A DNA stretch of 64,000 nucleotides, from NCBI GenBank assembly GCA_913056455.1, contig CAJXMJ010000001.1, forward strand, positions 124,001 through 188,000, in the 5' to 3' direction. The notes under the pieces were generated by a model that was given only the letters and a program-made list of their open reading frames with translations, was not told where the DNA came from and did no database searches. Both the position numbers and the translations under genes were made by a program. Numbering within the stretch: position 1 is the stretch's first letter; each line of letters opens with the position of its first letter. Positions 16,211 to 25,615 of this stretch are shown piece after piece. The DNA is from an uncultured Fodinibius sp. (lineage in GTDB: Bacteria; Bacteroidota; Rhodothermia; Balneolales; Balneolaceae).

Positions 16211-17665
16211 TTATTTCACAATTTTATAATCTGTTCCTTCAGGGCTGTCCATCAGCTTGATATTCAGTTCTTCGAGGCGGTCACGAATAGTGTCAGAAAG
16301 CTCAAAATTCTTTTCGTGACGCGCATTATTTCGGATATCAATAAGCAGTTCAATAAGATCATGTGTCTTATCATCGCCAGTAGATGATTGATCTTCTTGT
16401 GGCCAGAGTCGAAGTACATCGTCAACGAAACTCCGCAGAAATTCTTTAACATCGGCAATATTTTCAGGAATATCTCCGCTGTTAATTTGTTTGCGGATGG
16501 TTTTTAACTCTTCAAACAGAACGGCAATAGCCTGAGCTGTATTAAAGTCGTCATTGAGTTTACTTTCGAGTGAGGTTCTCAGTGATTTCAGATCGTAAGC
16601 ATTGGCAGAACCATTCTCTGCACTGTTAATGGTGTTAATCATTTCTTGTAGGCTTCGAAGTCCGTTTTCGGCACCGGCAAGGGCCTCTTCAGAAAAGTCA
16701 GTGGTACTGCGATAGTGACTCTGAAGTAAAAAGAATCGTATAATCTGCGGATCCCAGGCGCGATTCAGCAGCTCGTGATCACCGGAGAAAAATTCGTGCA
16801 GCGAGATCGCATTGCCCAGCGACTTACCCATCTTTTGTCCCTCGAGGGTTACCATATTGTTGTGCATCCAGTAGTTGGCAAAAGGTTTGTTGAAAGCACC
16901 CTCGCTCTGTGCAATCTCGCATTCATGATGTGGAAATTGGTTGTCCATGCCACCGCCGTGAATATCGAAATGTTCACCAAGGTACTTTGTTGACATGGCC
17001 GAGCACTCTACGTGCCAGCCGGGATATCCCTTTCCCCAGGGCGACGGCCACTTCATGATATGTCCGTCGTCAGCTTTTTTCCAGAGGGCAAAATCCTCGG
17101 GGGAACGCTTGTCGCTTGCCGTTTCGATACGGGCACCGCTTTCTTGGTCTTCAACATCCCGGCCGCTGAGCTTGCCGTAATCTTCATCGGAGGAAACATC
17201 AAAATAGACATTGCCGTCGGTTTCGTAGGCATGCCCATTTTCGAGTAGTTTTTTAACCATCTCAATCTGCTCGATAATGTGTCCTGTTGCACGGGGTGAA
17301 ATATCGGGACGCTGTACCCCCAGCGCATCCATGTCACGGAAATAGTTATAGGTATACTTTTCGGCAATTTCCATGGGCTCCAGCTTTTCAATGGCAGCCT
17401 GTTTCTCCAGCTTATCCTCACCCTGATCGGCATCGTCGGTTAAGTGTCCCACATCCGTGATATTCTGGACGTAACGAACCTTGTATCCCAAATAGCGGAG
17501 GTATCGTATAACCACATCAAATGAGACATAACTTTTGGCATGTCCCAGGTGGGGATCACCATATACCGTAGGTCCACAAACGTAGATGCCTACAAACCCC
17601 TCCTTGATGGGCTCAAATTCTTCTTTTTGGCGGGATAGCGTATTGTAAATATGTAATTTATCCAT
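16211..17665 (-). CDS. cysS: Cysteinyl-tRNA synthetase
   Basis: Class I synthetase that charges tRNA-Cys. 484 residues. The HIGH-type motif is HLGH in CGPTVYGDPHLGHAKSY, whose Cys is a zinc ligand. The ECS of WHVECSAMS and the HHECE segment supply the rest of the zinc site. The KMSKS equivalent is KMGKSLGN. The C-terminal helical domain is complete. Monocistronic, with a -7 box 47 nt upstream. Confidence 0.97.
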   Translation of the reverse strand: MDKLHIYNTLSRQKEEFEPIKEGFVGIYVCGPTVYGDPHLGHAKSYVSFDVVIRYLRYLGYKVRYVQNITDVGHLTDDADQGEDKLEKQAAIEKLEPMEIAEKYTYNYFRDMDALGVQRPDISPRATGHIIEQIEMVKKLLENGHAYETDGNVYFDVSSDEDYGKLSGRDVEDQESGARIETASDKRSPEDFALWKKADDGHIMKWPSPWGKGYPGWHVECSAMSTKYLGEHFDIHGGGMDNQFPHHECEIAQSEGAFNKPFANYWMHNNMVTLEGQKMGKSLGNAISLHEFFSGDHELLNRAWDPQIIRFFLLQSHYRSTTDFSEEALAGAENGLRSLQEMINTINSAENGSANAYDLKSLRTSLESKLNDDFNTAQAIAVLFEELKTIRKQINSGDIPENIADVKEFLRSFVDDVLRLWPQEDQSSTGDDKTHDLIELLIDIRNNARHEKNFELSDTIRDRLEELNIKLMDSPEGTDYKIVK

Positions 17666-17712
17666 GAATCAGGATGCTTCCTTATTTATCGTACAATTGC
17701 ATTTACAGTTCG

Positions 17713-17720
17713 CAAAGATA
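17713..17720 (-). promoter_or_regulatory. Promoter of cysS: GTTG-N21-TATCTTTG
   Basis: Exact TAnnTTTG -7 box with a GTTG 21 nt upstream, close to the TTTG -33 element in position. It gives a 5' leader of roughly 40 nt. This is one of the better-formed promoters in the window. Confidence 0.6.
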
Positions 17721-17773
17721 ACGTTTCATTGCAACAGTTGACAACGTGTATTGCTGTAAAATCGTTGTCGATA

Positions 17774-20700
17774 TTAGTTGTCAAATAATCCCTTAAGAAG
17801 ATTTTTGCCCTTATCTTTCAGATATTGTTTCACAATGGGAGCAATGGCTTCTTTGTCAGGGCGGATGTTTGGACTTTCCTGGGTTCCTGTCATTCGAAGA
17901 GGAACCATAATGGTCCCGTTATCTTGTGTTAAGGCTTCGGTGGCTTGGGAGCTTATGACTGATGCAATCCCTTTTTTGAAACGGCCCGGCAAGAATAGTT
18001 TGGTTTGATAGTCAATCTTTCCGGATGTCATATGCTGAGTACCATTGAGCTCCATCCCGATATCGTCGCTGGTCATACGCAAGTCATTAATAGTAAAGAC
18101 GCTATTTTTCAGGGAGTAAGTGCTGTTAAATTTATCAAGGCCTATATTGTTAAACTCTTTTGCATTCAGCATTGTGGCCAGCTTTATTTGGATGGGATGT
18201 CCCTGAATTCGGGAGTTGGTCATTCCAAAATTTCCGTCCATTGTTGAGGTTTCAATAACCGGTTCCAAAAACTTGTTGAGCTCGGTAAAGTATTTGACGT
18301 CAGCACTGAATGCTCCGGATACATACTCATGAAAATTACTATCTTCGCCAAGTACTTGGAATTCATCGAAGAAGGCTGAGGCTTGCAAGCCATTTAAGTT
18401 GCCATTAAAAGAAATATTGGTGCGCTCAGGTTGGGGAACATCCCAGGTAAAAGAGCCCGTTGCTTTCCCGTCAAAAAGATTGATGGAAGCTTGATTCATT
18501 GTAATCTTCGTTGGCGTTGTGGAAGCCTTGGCCGTTAAGTTTGTCATTGTTACGCCGGTGACAATCATCTTACCAATTTTGGCACTTACCGAGCTTGTTA
18601 GATCCGGCAGATGGATGGGGATTGGTTCCGTAGTTGATGTTGTGTCACTCCAGTCGATCAGTTCATCTAAATCAAGAAGGTCACTTTTATAGGAACCCTT
18701 CAGATGTGGGGTTGTTGTTCTGTTTTTTTCAGCTTTGAGATACTCCATATAATCGCGAAGTGATCCTGACAGTGCAATATCAGAAGAGCCGATATTAAAG
18801 GTCAACTGATCTAAATCTACTGAACCGGGAGAGAGGTTAAGTTTCCCATTGAGATCGGTCACCGGCTGAATCATGGCATCTCCATCCATATTAATGTCTT
18901 GTGCCGTTAACTGTCCGCTAAACTGCATATTTGCAGGGTTGTTAGGGGCGCCCTGTACACGCAGATTGAGATCGGCCAAGCCGGTAAGTTCTGTGATGGT
19001 AGGTTGCAGCTCGTAATAATCCTTAATCTGATTAAGCGCTGCTTTGCCGGTTAATTGTATATCAACTGTTCTATCATCGCTTAGGTAATTTCGTACATTT
19101 CCTGAAACGCCCAGATTGTTATTGCCTGTGGTAAAGCTGGCTTTTGATATAGTGAGATTTGGGCCATCTAATGAAGAGTTTAAGGTGATGTTTTCAATTG
19201 GTTTCCCTAATGATTTATGGCTGATAAATCCATTGGAAATCGATATGCTACCCGACTGTACAGCATTTTCAATTTGATCAGCTTTGCCTTTTAACGTGGC
19301 ATTAGCCTTGAATTGTCCGCGCAGGGCCAGCGTATCTTCGTCGATGGGATAAAAATTCTTAATCGTAGCTAAGTCGAAATCGAGGTCAGTTGTCAAATTA
19401 ACACTTCGCTGTGTTTCATCCATCGGATTGTTGATAGAGCCGTTCATTGAGAAAGTATTGGCCGCGGCTTGAAGTTCCATATTATTTATCGTGATGACCG
19501 ATTGGTTTGCCTGGGCATCGATGGAGATATTTTCAATCGGCTCAGCTACTTCAGCATATTTAAGTAAGCCATTACTGAGCGAAATAGTAGCATCGAAAGT
19601 GGCTTCTTCGGGAGTGGCCATATTTCCGGAAGCCTGCCCGTTGGCTGTGAGCTCTCCACCCAGATTTTCGACATCGAATTGACTGATATCATAGAATTTA
19701 CTGACGGTAGCCAGGTTTACATCCGAGTCAAAATCAATAGAAAATAAGCCGTTGTCTTCCAATGGTTTTTCGAGCTGTCCGCTTGCGGATAGATTATTTT
19801 CTCCGGCCTGGGCGGTTAGATTTTTAACCGCTATTAATTCATTGGATGCATTAACGGTCAGCTGAATGTCTTCAATGGCTTGAGGGAGGTCCGGGTTTTT
19901 AACGTAGCCGTCACTGACGGTAACTCCTATATCAAAGTTAGGCAGTTGGTCACCTAATAGCGCTCCCTGTACAGTTCCGTCAATGGACAATGCTCCTCGG
20001 CTTTCGAGTCCTTCAGTATATTCTTCATATTCAGCGGGAACCAGTCGAAGAAGTTCGCCAAAATTATCTGAAGAAGAGGTAAAGGTGAAATTACCGTTCA
20101 GGTTATTGCTCCATTCAGACAGTGAACCGGTTAGATTAAGCGCCAATCCGCGAATGGAGAAGGTGCCTTCATCGAGTGTCACTGTTTCGTTTTCCAGGTT
20201 AATAGTGGACTGCTGACTGATACTCAATGGCAGATTGTTTAGATAAGTACTTTTACCCACTGAAGCTGAAAGACCGCCCAATTGCAGGTCGATCGTACTT
20301 TTAATTAGGTCGGCATAGGTGAGAGAAATATCAGCATTAAGATCATCCAGTTGAACGTTAGTTTCGGTTGTTGCATCTCGATAGCCAAATTCTCCTCCGC
20401 TGATATTAAAATAGGGAATATTAATTCCCATGCTTTCGGCCGTGGTATCGGCTTCCGTTTCTCCGGCCATCAAAAAATCAATATTTGTTGTACTGTCGGC
20501 ATTAACTACATAGGTAAACTTTGGATTTTGAAGGCTTATTTCTGAAATATTGATCTGGTCGCCCAATAGGGAAAAAAGCTCTACGGAAACCACCATTTCA
20601 TCCAGTGAGAGCAACGTGTCTTCTTCTACTTCACCGGGGATACTCATATTCTGTATACTAATACCTGGTTGTGGAAACGTACTGAATAGGGTTAACGACA

Positions 20701-20854
20701 TTTGTTCAACGTTGACGGTCCGTCCCACTGCATCATCTACATAGGGCATGACGGTGCTTTTGAGGCGCTCGTCAGTAAAGTAAATATTCAGGCCAATTAT
20801 AATGACGATGAGTACTCCGAAAATAGCACCGGCTATCTTTAGAAAAGTTTTCAT
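17774..20854 (-). CDS. AsmA family protein
   Basis: 1026 residues. An N-terminal membrane anchor (about 4-27, ending IYFTDERLK) is followed by the AsmA N-terminal signature with VMPYVDDAVGRTVNVEQMSLTLFSTFPQPGISIQNMSI. A long run of repeating beta-strand units follows, in which NL..SG.L and similar phrases recur, as in AsmA/TamB/YhdP-like bridge proteins that carry phospholipid across the periplasm. The C-terminal AsmA-like segment (MTSGKIDYQTKLFLPGRFKKG) is present. The transport role is known for relatives only. Divergent from pcm. Confidence 0.9.
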   Translation of the reverse strand: MKTFLKIAGAIFGVLIVIIIGLNIYFTDERLKSTVMPYVDDAVGRTVNVEQMSLTLFSTFPQPGISIQNMSIPGEVEEDTLLSLDEMVVSVELFSLLGDQINISEISLQNPKFTYVVNADSTTNIDFLMAGETEADTTAESMGINIPYFNISGGEFGYRDATTETNVQLDDLNADISLTYADLIKSTIDLQLGGLSASVGKSTYLNNLPLSISQQSTINLENETVTLDEGTFSIRGLALNLTGSLSEWSNNLNGNFTFTSSSDNFGELLRLVPAEYEEYTEGLESRGALSIDGTVQGALLGDQLPNFDIGVTVSDGYVKNPDLPQAIEDIQLTVNASNELIAVKNLTAQAGENNLSASGQLEKPLEDNGLFSIDFDSDVNLATVSKFYDISQFDVENLGGELTANGQASGNMATPEEATFDATISLSNGLLKYAEVAEPIENISIDAQANQSVITINNMELQAAANTFSMNGSINNPMDETQRSVNLTTDLDFDLATIKNFYPIDEDTLALRGQFKANATLKGKADQIENAVQSGSISISNGFISHKSLGKPIENITLNSSLDGPNLTISKASFTTGNNNLGVSGNVRNYLSDDRTVDIQLTGKAALNQIKDYYELQPTITELTGLADLNLRVQGAPNNPANMQFSGQLTAQDINMDGDAMIQPVTDLNGKLNLSPGSVDLDQLTFNIGSSDIALSGSLRDYMEYLKAEKNRTTTPHLKGSYKSDLLDLDELIDWSDTTSTTEPIPIHLPDLTSSVSAKIGKMIVTGVTMTNLTAKASTTPTKITMNQASINLFDGKATGSFTWDVPQPERTNISFNGNLNGLQASAFFDEFQVLGEDSNFHEYVSGAFSADVKYFTELNKFLEPVIETSTMDGNFGMTNSRIQGHPIQIKLATMLNAKEFNNIGLDKFNSTYSLKNSVFTINDLRMTSDDIGMELNGTQHMTSGKIDYQTKLFLPGRFKKGIASVISSQATEALTQDNGTIMVPLRMTGTQESPNIRPDKEAIAPIVKQYLKDKGKNLLKGLFDN

Positions 20855-21001
20855 AATTTCAAGATGTTGGTCTCAATTGAATTTTTATCCCACAATTTTG
20901 ATAGTAAAAAAGATTCTACTGATTAAAAATCGAATAAATTGCCACAAGTTCCTTATGTTATATTTAATTCATAATCGGTTGGTAAAATACAAAAGTTTAT
21001 C

Positions 21002-21670
21002 ATGTTAAATTGGGGTTCAGGAGCAGATAATCCAAAGTTTAAACAACGGCGCCGTAGATTAGTGCAAGGGCTGGCTGATAAAGGAATTGAAAATCAGCGT
21101 GTGTTGGAGGCCTTTAATGTCGTTCCGAGACATGTTTTTGTGGATACGGCGTTGCAGGATCGCGCCTACAAAGATACTGCATTGCCCATCGGAAAAGATC
21201 AAACAATATCCCAGCCTTACACAGTAGCTCGGCAGACGGAATTGCTTGAAGTACAGCCAGGTGAAAAAGTGCTTGAGATTGGTACGGGGTCAGGATATCA
21301 GGCGGCAATTTTGTGTGAATTAGGGGCTAATGTATATACGGTCGAGCGTCATGACAAGCTGTATAAAAAGGCAAAGTCCACGTTGAAAGAGCTTGGCTAT
21401 TCCATTCGTGCCAAGCTGGGTGATGGGACGCTGGGGTGGTCGGCCTATGCCCCTTATGACGCCATTGTAGTTACGGCAGGTGCTCCGGTTGTTCCAGAGG
21501 ATTTAGTTGAACAACTTAATATAAATGGCCGTCTGGTAGTTCCCGTGGGAGACGACAAGAGACAGGAGATGGTCCGAATTATTAAAATTCGCGAGGATGA
21601 GTTTGAAGAGGAGCATTTCAGTGATTTTAAATTCGTACCACTTATCGGAGAGAAAGGCTGGAAGAAGTAA
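21002..21670 (+). CDS. pcm: Protein-L-isoaspartate O-methyltransferase
   Basis: SAM-dependent enzyme that methylates isoaspartyl residues to start repair of aged proteins. 222 residues. It contains VPRHVFVD, the QTISQPYTVA substrate motif and the SAM-binding VLEIGTGSGYQAA (about 93-105). The C-terminus (GRLVVPVGDD, FVPLIGEKGW) is as in the family. First gene of a rightward series with the PopT-like gene and the UspA gene, though the next gap holds an inverted repeat. Confidence 0.96.
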   Translation: MLNWGSGADNPKFKQRRRRLVQGLADKGIENQRVLEAFNVVPRHVFVDTALQDRAYKDTALPIGKDQTISQPYTVARQTELLEVQPGEKVLEIGTGSGYQAAILCELGANVYTVERHDKLYKKAKSTLKELGYSIRAKLGDGTLGWSAYAPYDAIVVTAGAPVVPEDLVEQLNINGRLVVPVGDDKRQEMVRIIKIREDEFEEEHFSDFKFVPLIGEKGWKK

Positions 21671-21767
21671 TTGGGAATTAAAAATTATGCAATGAAAAAT
21701 TGTGATCCTTGGCCTATCTTCAATTCTTCACTATTTCCTCATTTTTAACTTCTAATTCCTAACTCTT
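21671..21767. repeat. Imperfect AT-rich inverted repeat between pcm and the PopT-like gene
   Basis: The left arm (GGGAATTAAAAATTATGCAA..., 21671 on) and right arm (...TTTTTAACTTCTAATTCCTAAC) are imperfect complements over some 30 nt each, with GAAAAATTG / CAATTCTTC near the centre. It resembles degenerate intergenic repeats built of GGAATTA and AAAAATT words that I know from other bacterial genomes. Transcribed, it could fold into a weak long stem. No gene is seen in it. Confidence 0.4.
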
Positions 21768-22898
21768 TTGTCAAAAACTGATCAGCCTGAAACCGAACCC
21801 AATAAAGATTCAACATCGTGGAGCGAATCTCCCTATCTGTTAATCAAAGGATTTTTAATGGGATCTGCGGATATTGTACCGGGAGTGAGTGGAGGAACAC
21901 TTGCGCTAATTGTGGGGATTTACACTCGGCTTATCAATGCGATTAAGAGTTTTGATACCCGCTTTTTTAAGCAGTTTATTACTTTGAAATTTCGGGATGC
22001 TCTTCGAGAGGTTCATTGGAGATTCATGGTAGTACTGCTCTCGGGTATGTTCTGTGCAATCCTGTTTTTTACGAAAGTCGTGCCTCTCCAGGTATATATG
22101 TTTACGAATCCCGAGTTGATTTATGGTCTCTTTTTTGGATTAATAGTGGGATCTATTGTGGTTCTCATCAAAGCGATTGACGGCTTTGGCTGGATGCATG
22201 GTCTGATGGTTTTAATTGGAGCAGGTGTTGGTTTTTGGGTTGTTACCTTAGTCCCGACTGATACCCCCGAGGCACCGTGGTTCGTTTTTTTAAGCGGATC
22301 GATTGCTATTTGTGCGATGATTTTGCCGGGAATATCCGGATCATATTTTCTGCTGATCTTGCGAAAATATGACTATATATTAGCCCAATTTGGCAAGCTG
22401 GGCACCACGGAGACAACCGCCGGAATAGTATCATTATTGCCGTTTGTTGCAGGAGCCATAGTTGGGTTGGTACTTTTTTCAAGAGTATTGTCATGGTTAT
22501 TACGTCGATATGAGGCAAAAACGTTAGCTGTGCTTATTGGGTTCTTGATTGGATCGCTATATGTTATTTGGCCTTATCAAGACCGAACGTATGAACAGTT
22601 TGTTAGTAAGACAGAAATAGTAGCTTTTGATAGTTCGGTTGCCCAAGAGTTGCGAAATGATCCGCCGGATGAAAATCGTCCCGAATTTAAGCGGCTGGGG
22701 GAAACAGTAAATTCCGATGGCGCACAAAAAGAAATAGAGATTTTGACCATCAAAAATAAACTCATCAAGAGCGATCCATTCATCCCTTATTTAACCGTTC
22801 AGAAGGCCGGAACAGACCATTTTTGGAGTGGCATTTGGGGAATGCTTATCGGATTAATAATGGTGATGGGACTTGACTATTTACGGACGGAAACCTAA
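21768..22898 (+). CDS. DUF368 (PopT-type) undecaprenyl-phosphate carrier family protein
   Basis: Multi-pass membrane protein. The family (DUF368/PopT) has been shown to return undecaprenyl phosphate across the membrane for reuse in wall synthesis. The signature LLIKGFLMGSADIVPGVSGGTLALIVGIY occupies about residues 26-54 and is echoed by a second half, AMILPGISGSYFLLIL, giving the typical inverted-repeat fold. The assigned start is TTG 21768 with no Shine-Dalgarno; ATG 21858 lies too far into the signature helix. Unusually, a hydrophilic segment of about 85 residues (roughly 265-350) precedes the last helix. Confidence 0.88.
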   Translation: MSKTDQPETEPNKDSTSWSESPYLLIKGFLMGSADIVPGVSGGTLALIVGIYTRLINAIKSFDTRFFKQFITLKFRDALREVHWRFMVVLLSGMFCAILFFTKVVPLQVYMFTNPELIYGLFFGLIVGSIVVLIKAIDGFGWMHGLMVLIGAGVGFWVVTLVPTDTPEAPWFVFLSGSIAICAMILPGISGSYFLLILRKYDYILAQFGKLGTTETTAGIVSLLPFVAGAIVGLVLFSRVLSWLLRRYEAKTLAVLIGFLIGSLYVIWPYQDRTYEQFVSKTEIVAFDSSVAQELRNDPPDENRPEFKRLGETVNSDGAQKEIEILTIKNKLIKSDPFIPYLTVQKAGTDHFWSGIWGMLIGLIMVMGLDYLRTET

Positions 22899-22940
22899 CG
22901 TTAAATAAACAGTTGAATCTACATATTAAGGACTATTATC

Positions 22941-23933
22941 ATGCAAGAAATCAGAAAAATATTAGTACCTACAGACTTTTCGGAAAATGCACAGTTGGCA
23001 TATCGTCACGCCCAGGAAATTGCTCATCGCGTTGGAGCCACGGTGGATTTTATTCACATCATTCCTACTCTAACATATTTCCATAAAAGCTTGTCGAATA
23101 TGCAGGCGCCCTTAAATTTGGATGATGAAATTTATCCCATGGCACAAAAAGAGGCGGTCCACCAGATGCAGACAGCAATGGATGATTATATTGCTGATGA
23201 AACCAAAGGAGAAGCAGTTTGCAAGATTGATCGAAAGTCTTCGACAGCTATTGCCAAGCATGCCAAAGAAAACAATCACGACCTTATTGTAATGGCATCG
23301 AAAGGCCATCATAAATCAGCATTGCTGCGTGGTTCTACGACCAACAAAGTTGTGCGACAATCTGAGGTTCCGGTGTTTACGGTGGATGAAGGACTCAATG
23401 CCGAGGGGCTCAAAGATATCATGATTCCAACGGATGGATCTCCGTTGTCTTTTACGGCGCTTCCCATGGCACTGACACTGGCAACGATCTATGATGCAGA
23501 CATTACTTTTTACCACGTGCAAGAACTTTATGGCAGTCCGCTGGAAACTAAAGGTCGGGATCCCAAAAAGTCTGATGAACAAAATATCTATGAGGCTCTC
23601 ATAGGTCGCTTGGATGATTATTTAGCTGCTGAAGGTATCGATAATGTGAAGATAGCTCGCGGTGATGAAAAGTTCAGAGATCAGTTTGTGATATCAGATA
23701 ATGCCTCAAGTAGGCGTGTTAATACTTATACCGCAATTGAACGAGGCGTTTCGGCCCACCTTGGAATCGAAGATTATGCAGCAGATCATGCAGATGTGGT
23801 AGTGATGGCAACACATGGACACAGTGGCTTTGCACATCTTCTCCTGGGTTCTACGACAGAGAAGGTAGCACAGTCATTGAGTACACCGGTAGTTACCGTT
23901 AAGCCGGATGAAAAGAAGTTGTCGAAAAAGTAG
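22941..23933 (+). CDS. Universal stress protein with two UspA domains
   Basis: 330-residue tandem UspA protein, cytoplasmic. Domain 1 begins IRKILVPTDFSENA and ends at the nucleotide motif ASKGHHKSALLRGSTTNKV. Domain 2 begins KDIMIPTDGSPLS and ends THGHSGFAHLLLGSTTEKV. Both show the G-2x-G-9x-G(S/T) pattern of ATP-binding members. A GGA word lies 12 nt before the ATG. The last gene before a two-way terminator. Confidence 0.93.
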   Translation: MQEIRKILVPTDFSENAQLAYRHAQEIAHRVGATVDFIHIIPTLTYFHKSLSNMQAPLNLDDEIYPMAQKEAVHQMQTAMDDYIADETKGEAVCKIDRKSSTAIAKHAKENNHDLIVMASKGHHKSALLRGSTTNKVVRQSEVPVFTVDEGLNAEGLKDIMIPTDGSPLSFTALPMALTLATIYDADITFYHVQELYGSPLETKGRDPKKSDEQNIYEALIGRLDDYLAAEGIDNVKIARGDEKFRDQFVISDNASSRRVNTYTAIERGVSAHLGIEDYAADHADVVVMATHGHSGFAHLLLGSTTEKVAQSLSTPVVTVKPDEKKLSKK

Positions 23934-23960
23934 CGGTTTTGTGTAAGGCCTATAAATAAG

Positions 23961-23989
23961 AAAAAGGCGCAAAAAAATTTGCGCCTTTT
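23961..23989. terminator. Bidirectional terminator between the UspA and UPF0173 genes
   Basis: AAAAAGGCGCAAA / TTTGCGCCTTTT with a short A-rich loop. A-run and T-run on opposite sides serve both converging genes. Confidence 0.85.
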
Positions 23990-24010
23990 CTATTGAAATG
24001 AATCTATGTC

Positions 24011-24718
24011 TTACGCTAAGAATTGCTCTCCTGCTTCGGGAATCCAGACTTCGGTATCGGTTGATTTCTCGGCGTATTTCTTGAAGTCTTCGGGGTCTCC
24101 TGTTAACGGTGGAAACGTGCCATAGTGAATGGGGACGGCATAATCGGCTTGAAGCAGATCGCAGGCCATAGCAGCTTCGCCAGGCCCCATAGTATAATGG
24201 TCGCCCATCGGTACGGCAACGATATCGGGTTCATAGAGTTCACCATACAATTCAAGTTCATAAAAGATGTTGGTATCTCCAAGGTGATAAAAGGTAATAT
24301 CATCATAGAAGGAGATCACGAGTCCGGCCGGTTCGCCTGCGTAATCGCCCTGGAAAGATGAACTGTGATTCGCTGATACCATAGTGACGGAAAAATCATC
24401 AAAAGCAACCGTACCGCCTTTATTGAATTCGACTGCTTGTTCTTCGTCGAGACCGTGCTTGCTAACAAGCAGACGAGAAAGTTCAACCATCGTAACTACT
24501 TTACATCCCGTTTCTTTGGCAATGTCGAGAGTATCACCCACATGATCTTCGTGGCCGTGAGTTAGCAGAATATAATCGATATCATTCTGTTGTTTATACT
24601 CGTCCGGGGTGGTAGGATTTCCTGACAAAAAGGGATCAACTAAAATATTGGTATTCTGTGGACTTACGAGTTTAAAGGCAGAATGGCCTAACCATTGTGC
24701 TTGCACTGATGTATCCAT
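24011..24718 (-). CDS. UPF0173 metal-dependent hydrolase (metallo-beta-lactamase fold)
   Basis: 235 residues. The zinc-binding motif THGHEDHVGD (HxHxDH) is near residue 53; further metal ligands lie in ANHSSS and in HLGDTNIFYE, and the C-terminal PIHYGTFPP is typical of the UPF0173/UlaG-like branch. Length and motif set match UPF0173; the natural substrate of this family is not settled. Single gene, convergent with the UspA gene. Confidence 0.9.
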   Translation of the reverse strand: MDTSVQAQWLGHSAFKLVSPQNTNILVDPFLSGNPTTPDEYKQQNDIDYILLTHGHEDHVGDTLDIAKETGCKVVTMVELSRLLVSKHGLDEEQAVEFNKGGTVAFDDFSVTMVSANHSSSFQGDYAGEPAGLVISFYDDITFYHLGDTNIFYELELYGELYEPDIVAVPMGDHYTMGPGEAAMACDLLQADYAVPIHYGTFPPLTGDPEDFKKYAEKSTDTEVWIPEAGEQFLA

Positions 24719-24939
24719 AACTGTAATAGTTTATTTAATGATTTATTAGAAATACTATTGATTATCCGAGATCAATGTGTTATTAATGAAGTTCAAAAGC
24801 GCATAAAATATTGATGCATTATGAGGTTGAATGTTATTCCATTTGGTTTACTATCACAACATTTTATAGCGAATCATTCCGTGTGCTTTTTTGAGCTTAT
24901 CTAATACCGTATAACTCCAAAAATATTTGAGGTTTATTC

Positions 24940-25605
24940 ATGGCAGAACGAATCAAACTGCATCCCGAAACCCCCCATGTGAAACGATTATTCGAAATTG
25001 CTGACAAGGTGAAAGACGGCGCTGTGGTACTTTTTCCGACTGATAGTCAATATGCCCTTGGATGTGATTACAAAAATAAAAAAGGGATAGAACGGATTCG
25101 TGAGATTCGACAGCTTGGAAAGGGCGACCATTTAACTATCTTATGCGATTCTTTATCGGGCATAGCAAAGTTTGCTCATATTTCTGATTATAATTTTAAG
25201 CTTATTAAGCGTCTGATTCCCGGTCCCTACACTTTTATTTTGCCGGCAACCAAAGAGGTGCCTAAGCTGCTCGTTCATCCCAAGAAAAAGACGGTAGGTA
25301 TTCGCGTGCCGGATTATCCTATTTGTGAGGGCTTGGTCCGCGAGGTGGGCAATCCCATGCTGGCCATAACGGCTAAAAAACCCGAAATGGCTGAAAATGC
25401 TCTCGAAAAATTCGACAGAGAACCATTTTTACGACAATTTGAGAAACAGGTTGATGTGACCATTGATAATCAGCAGGATCTGCCTTCCCAGGAAACTACA
25501 ATCCTGGATATGACCGATGATAATACTAAGATTATTCGTCGTGGTCTTGGAATTGAACGAGTAGAAGAAGTGTTTGACAGGGAACGTGAACCATTAGAAA
25601 AATAA
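24940..25605 (+). CDS. Sua5/YciO/YrdC family protein
   Basis: 221 residues with the YrdC-like fold: VVLFPTDSQYALGCD (the PTDT.YGL equivalent), KGDHLTILC, LIPGPYTFIL and VGIRVPDYP. True TsaC/Sua5 proteins make threonylcarbamoyl-AMP for tRNA t6A. This copy has PTDSQYALG and a long N-terminus like YciO, so it may be the paralogue whose role is less clear. It overlaps nothing and lies 10 bp before pfkA, so the two probably share a transcript. Confidence 0.85.
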   Translation: MAERIKLHPETPHVKRLFEIADKVKDGAVVLFPTDSQYALGCDYKNKKGIERIREIRQLGKGDHLTILCDSLSGIAKFAHISDYNFKLIKRLIPGPYTFILPATKEVPKLLVHPKKKTVGIRVPDYPICEGLVREVGNPMLAITAKKPEMAENALEKFDREPFLRQFEKQVDVTIDNQQDLPSQETTILDMTDDNTKIIRRGLGIERVEEVFDREREPLEK

Positions 25606-25615
25606 ACATAGTTTT

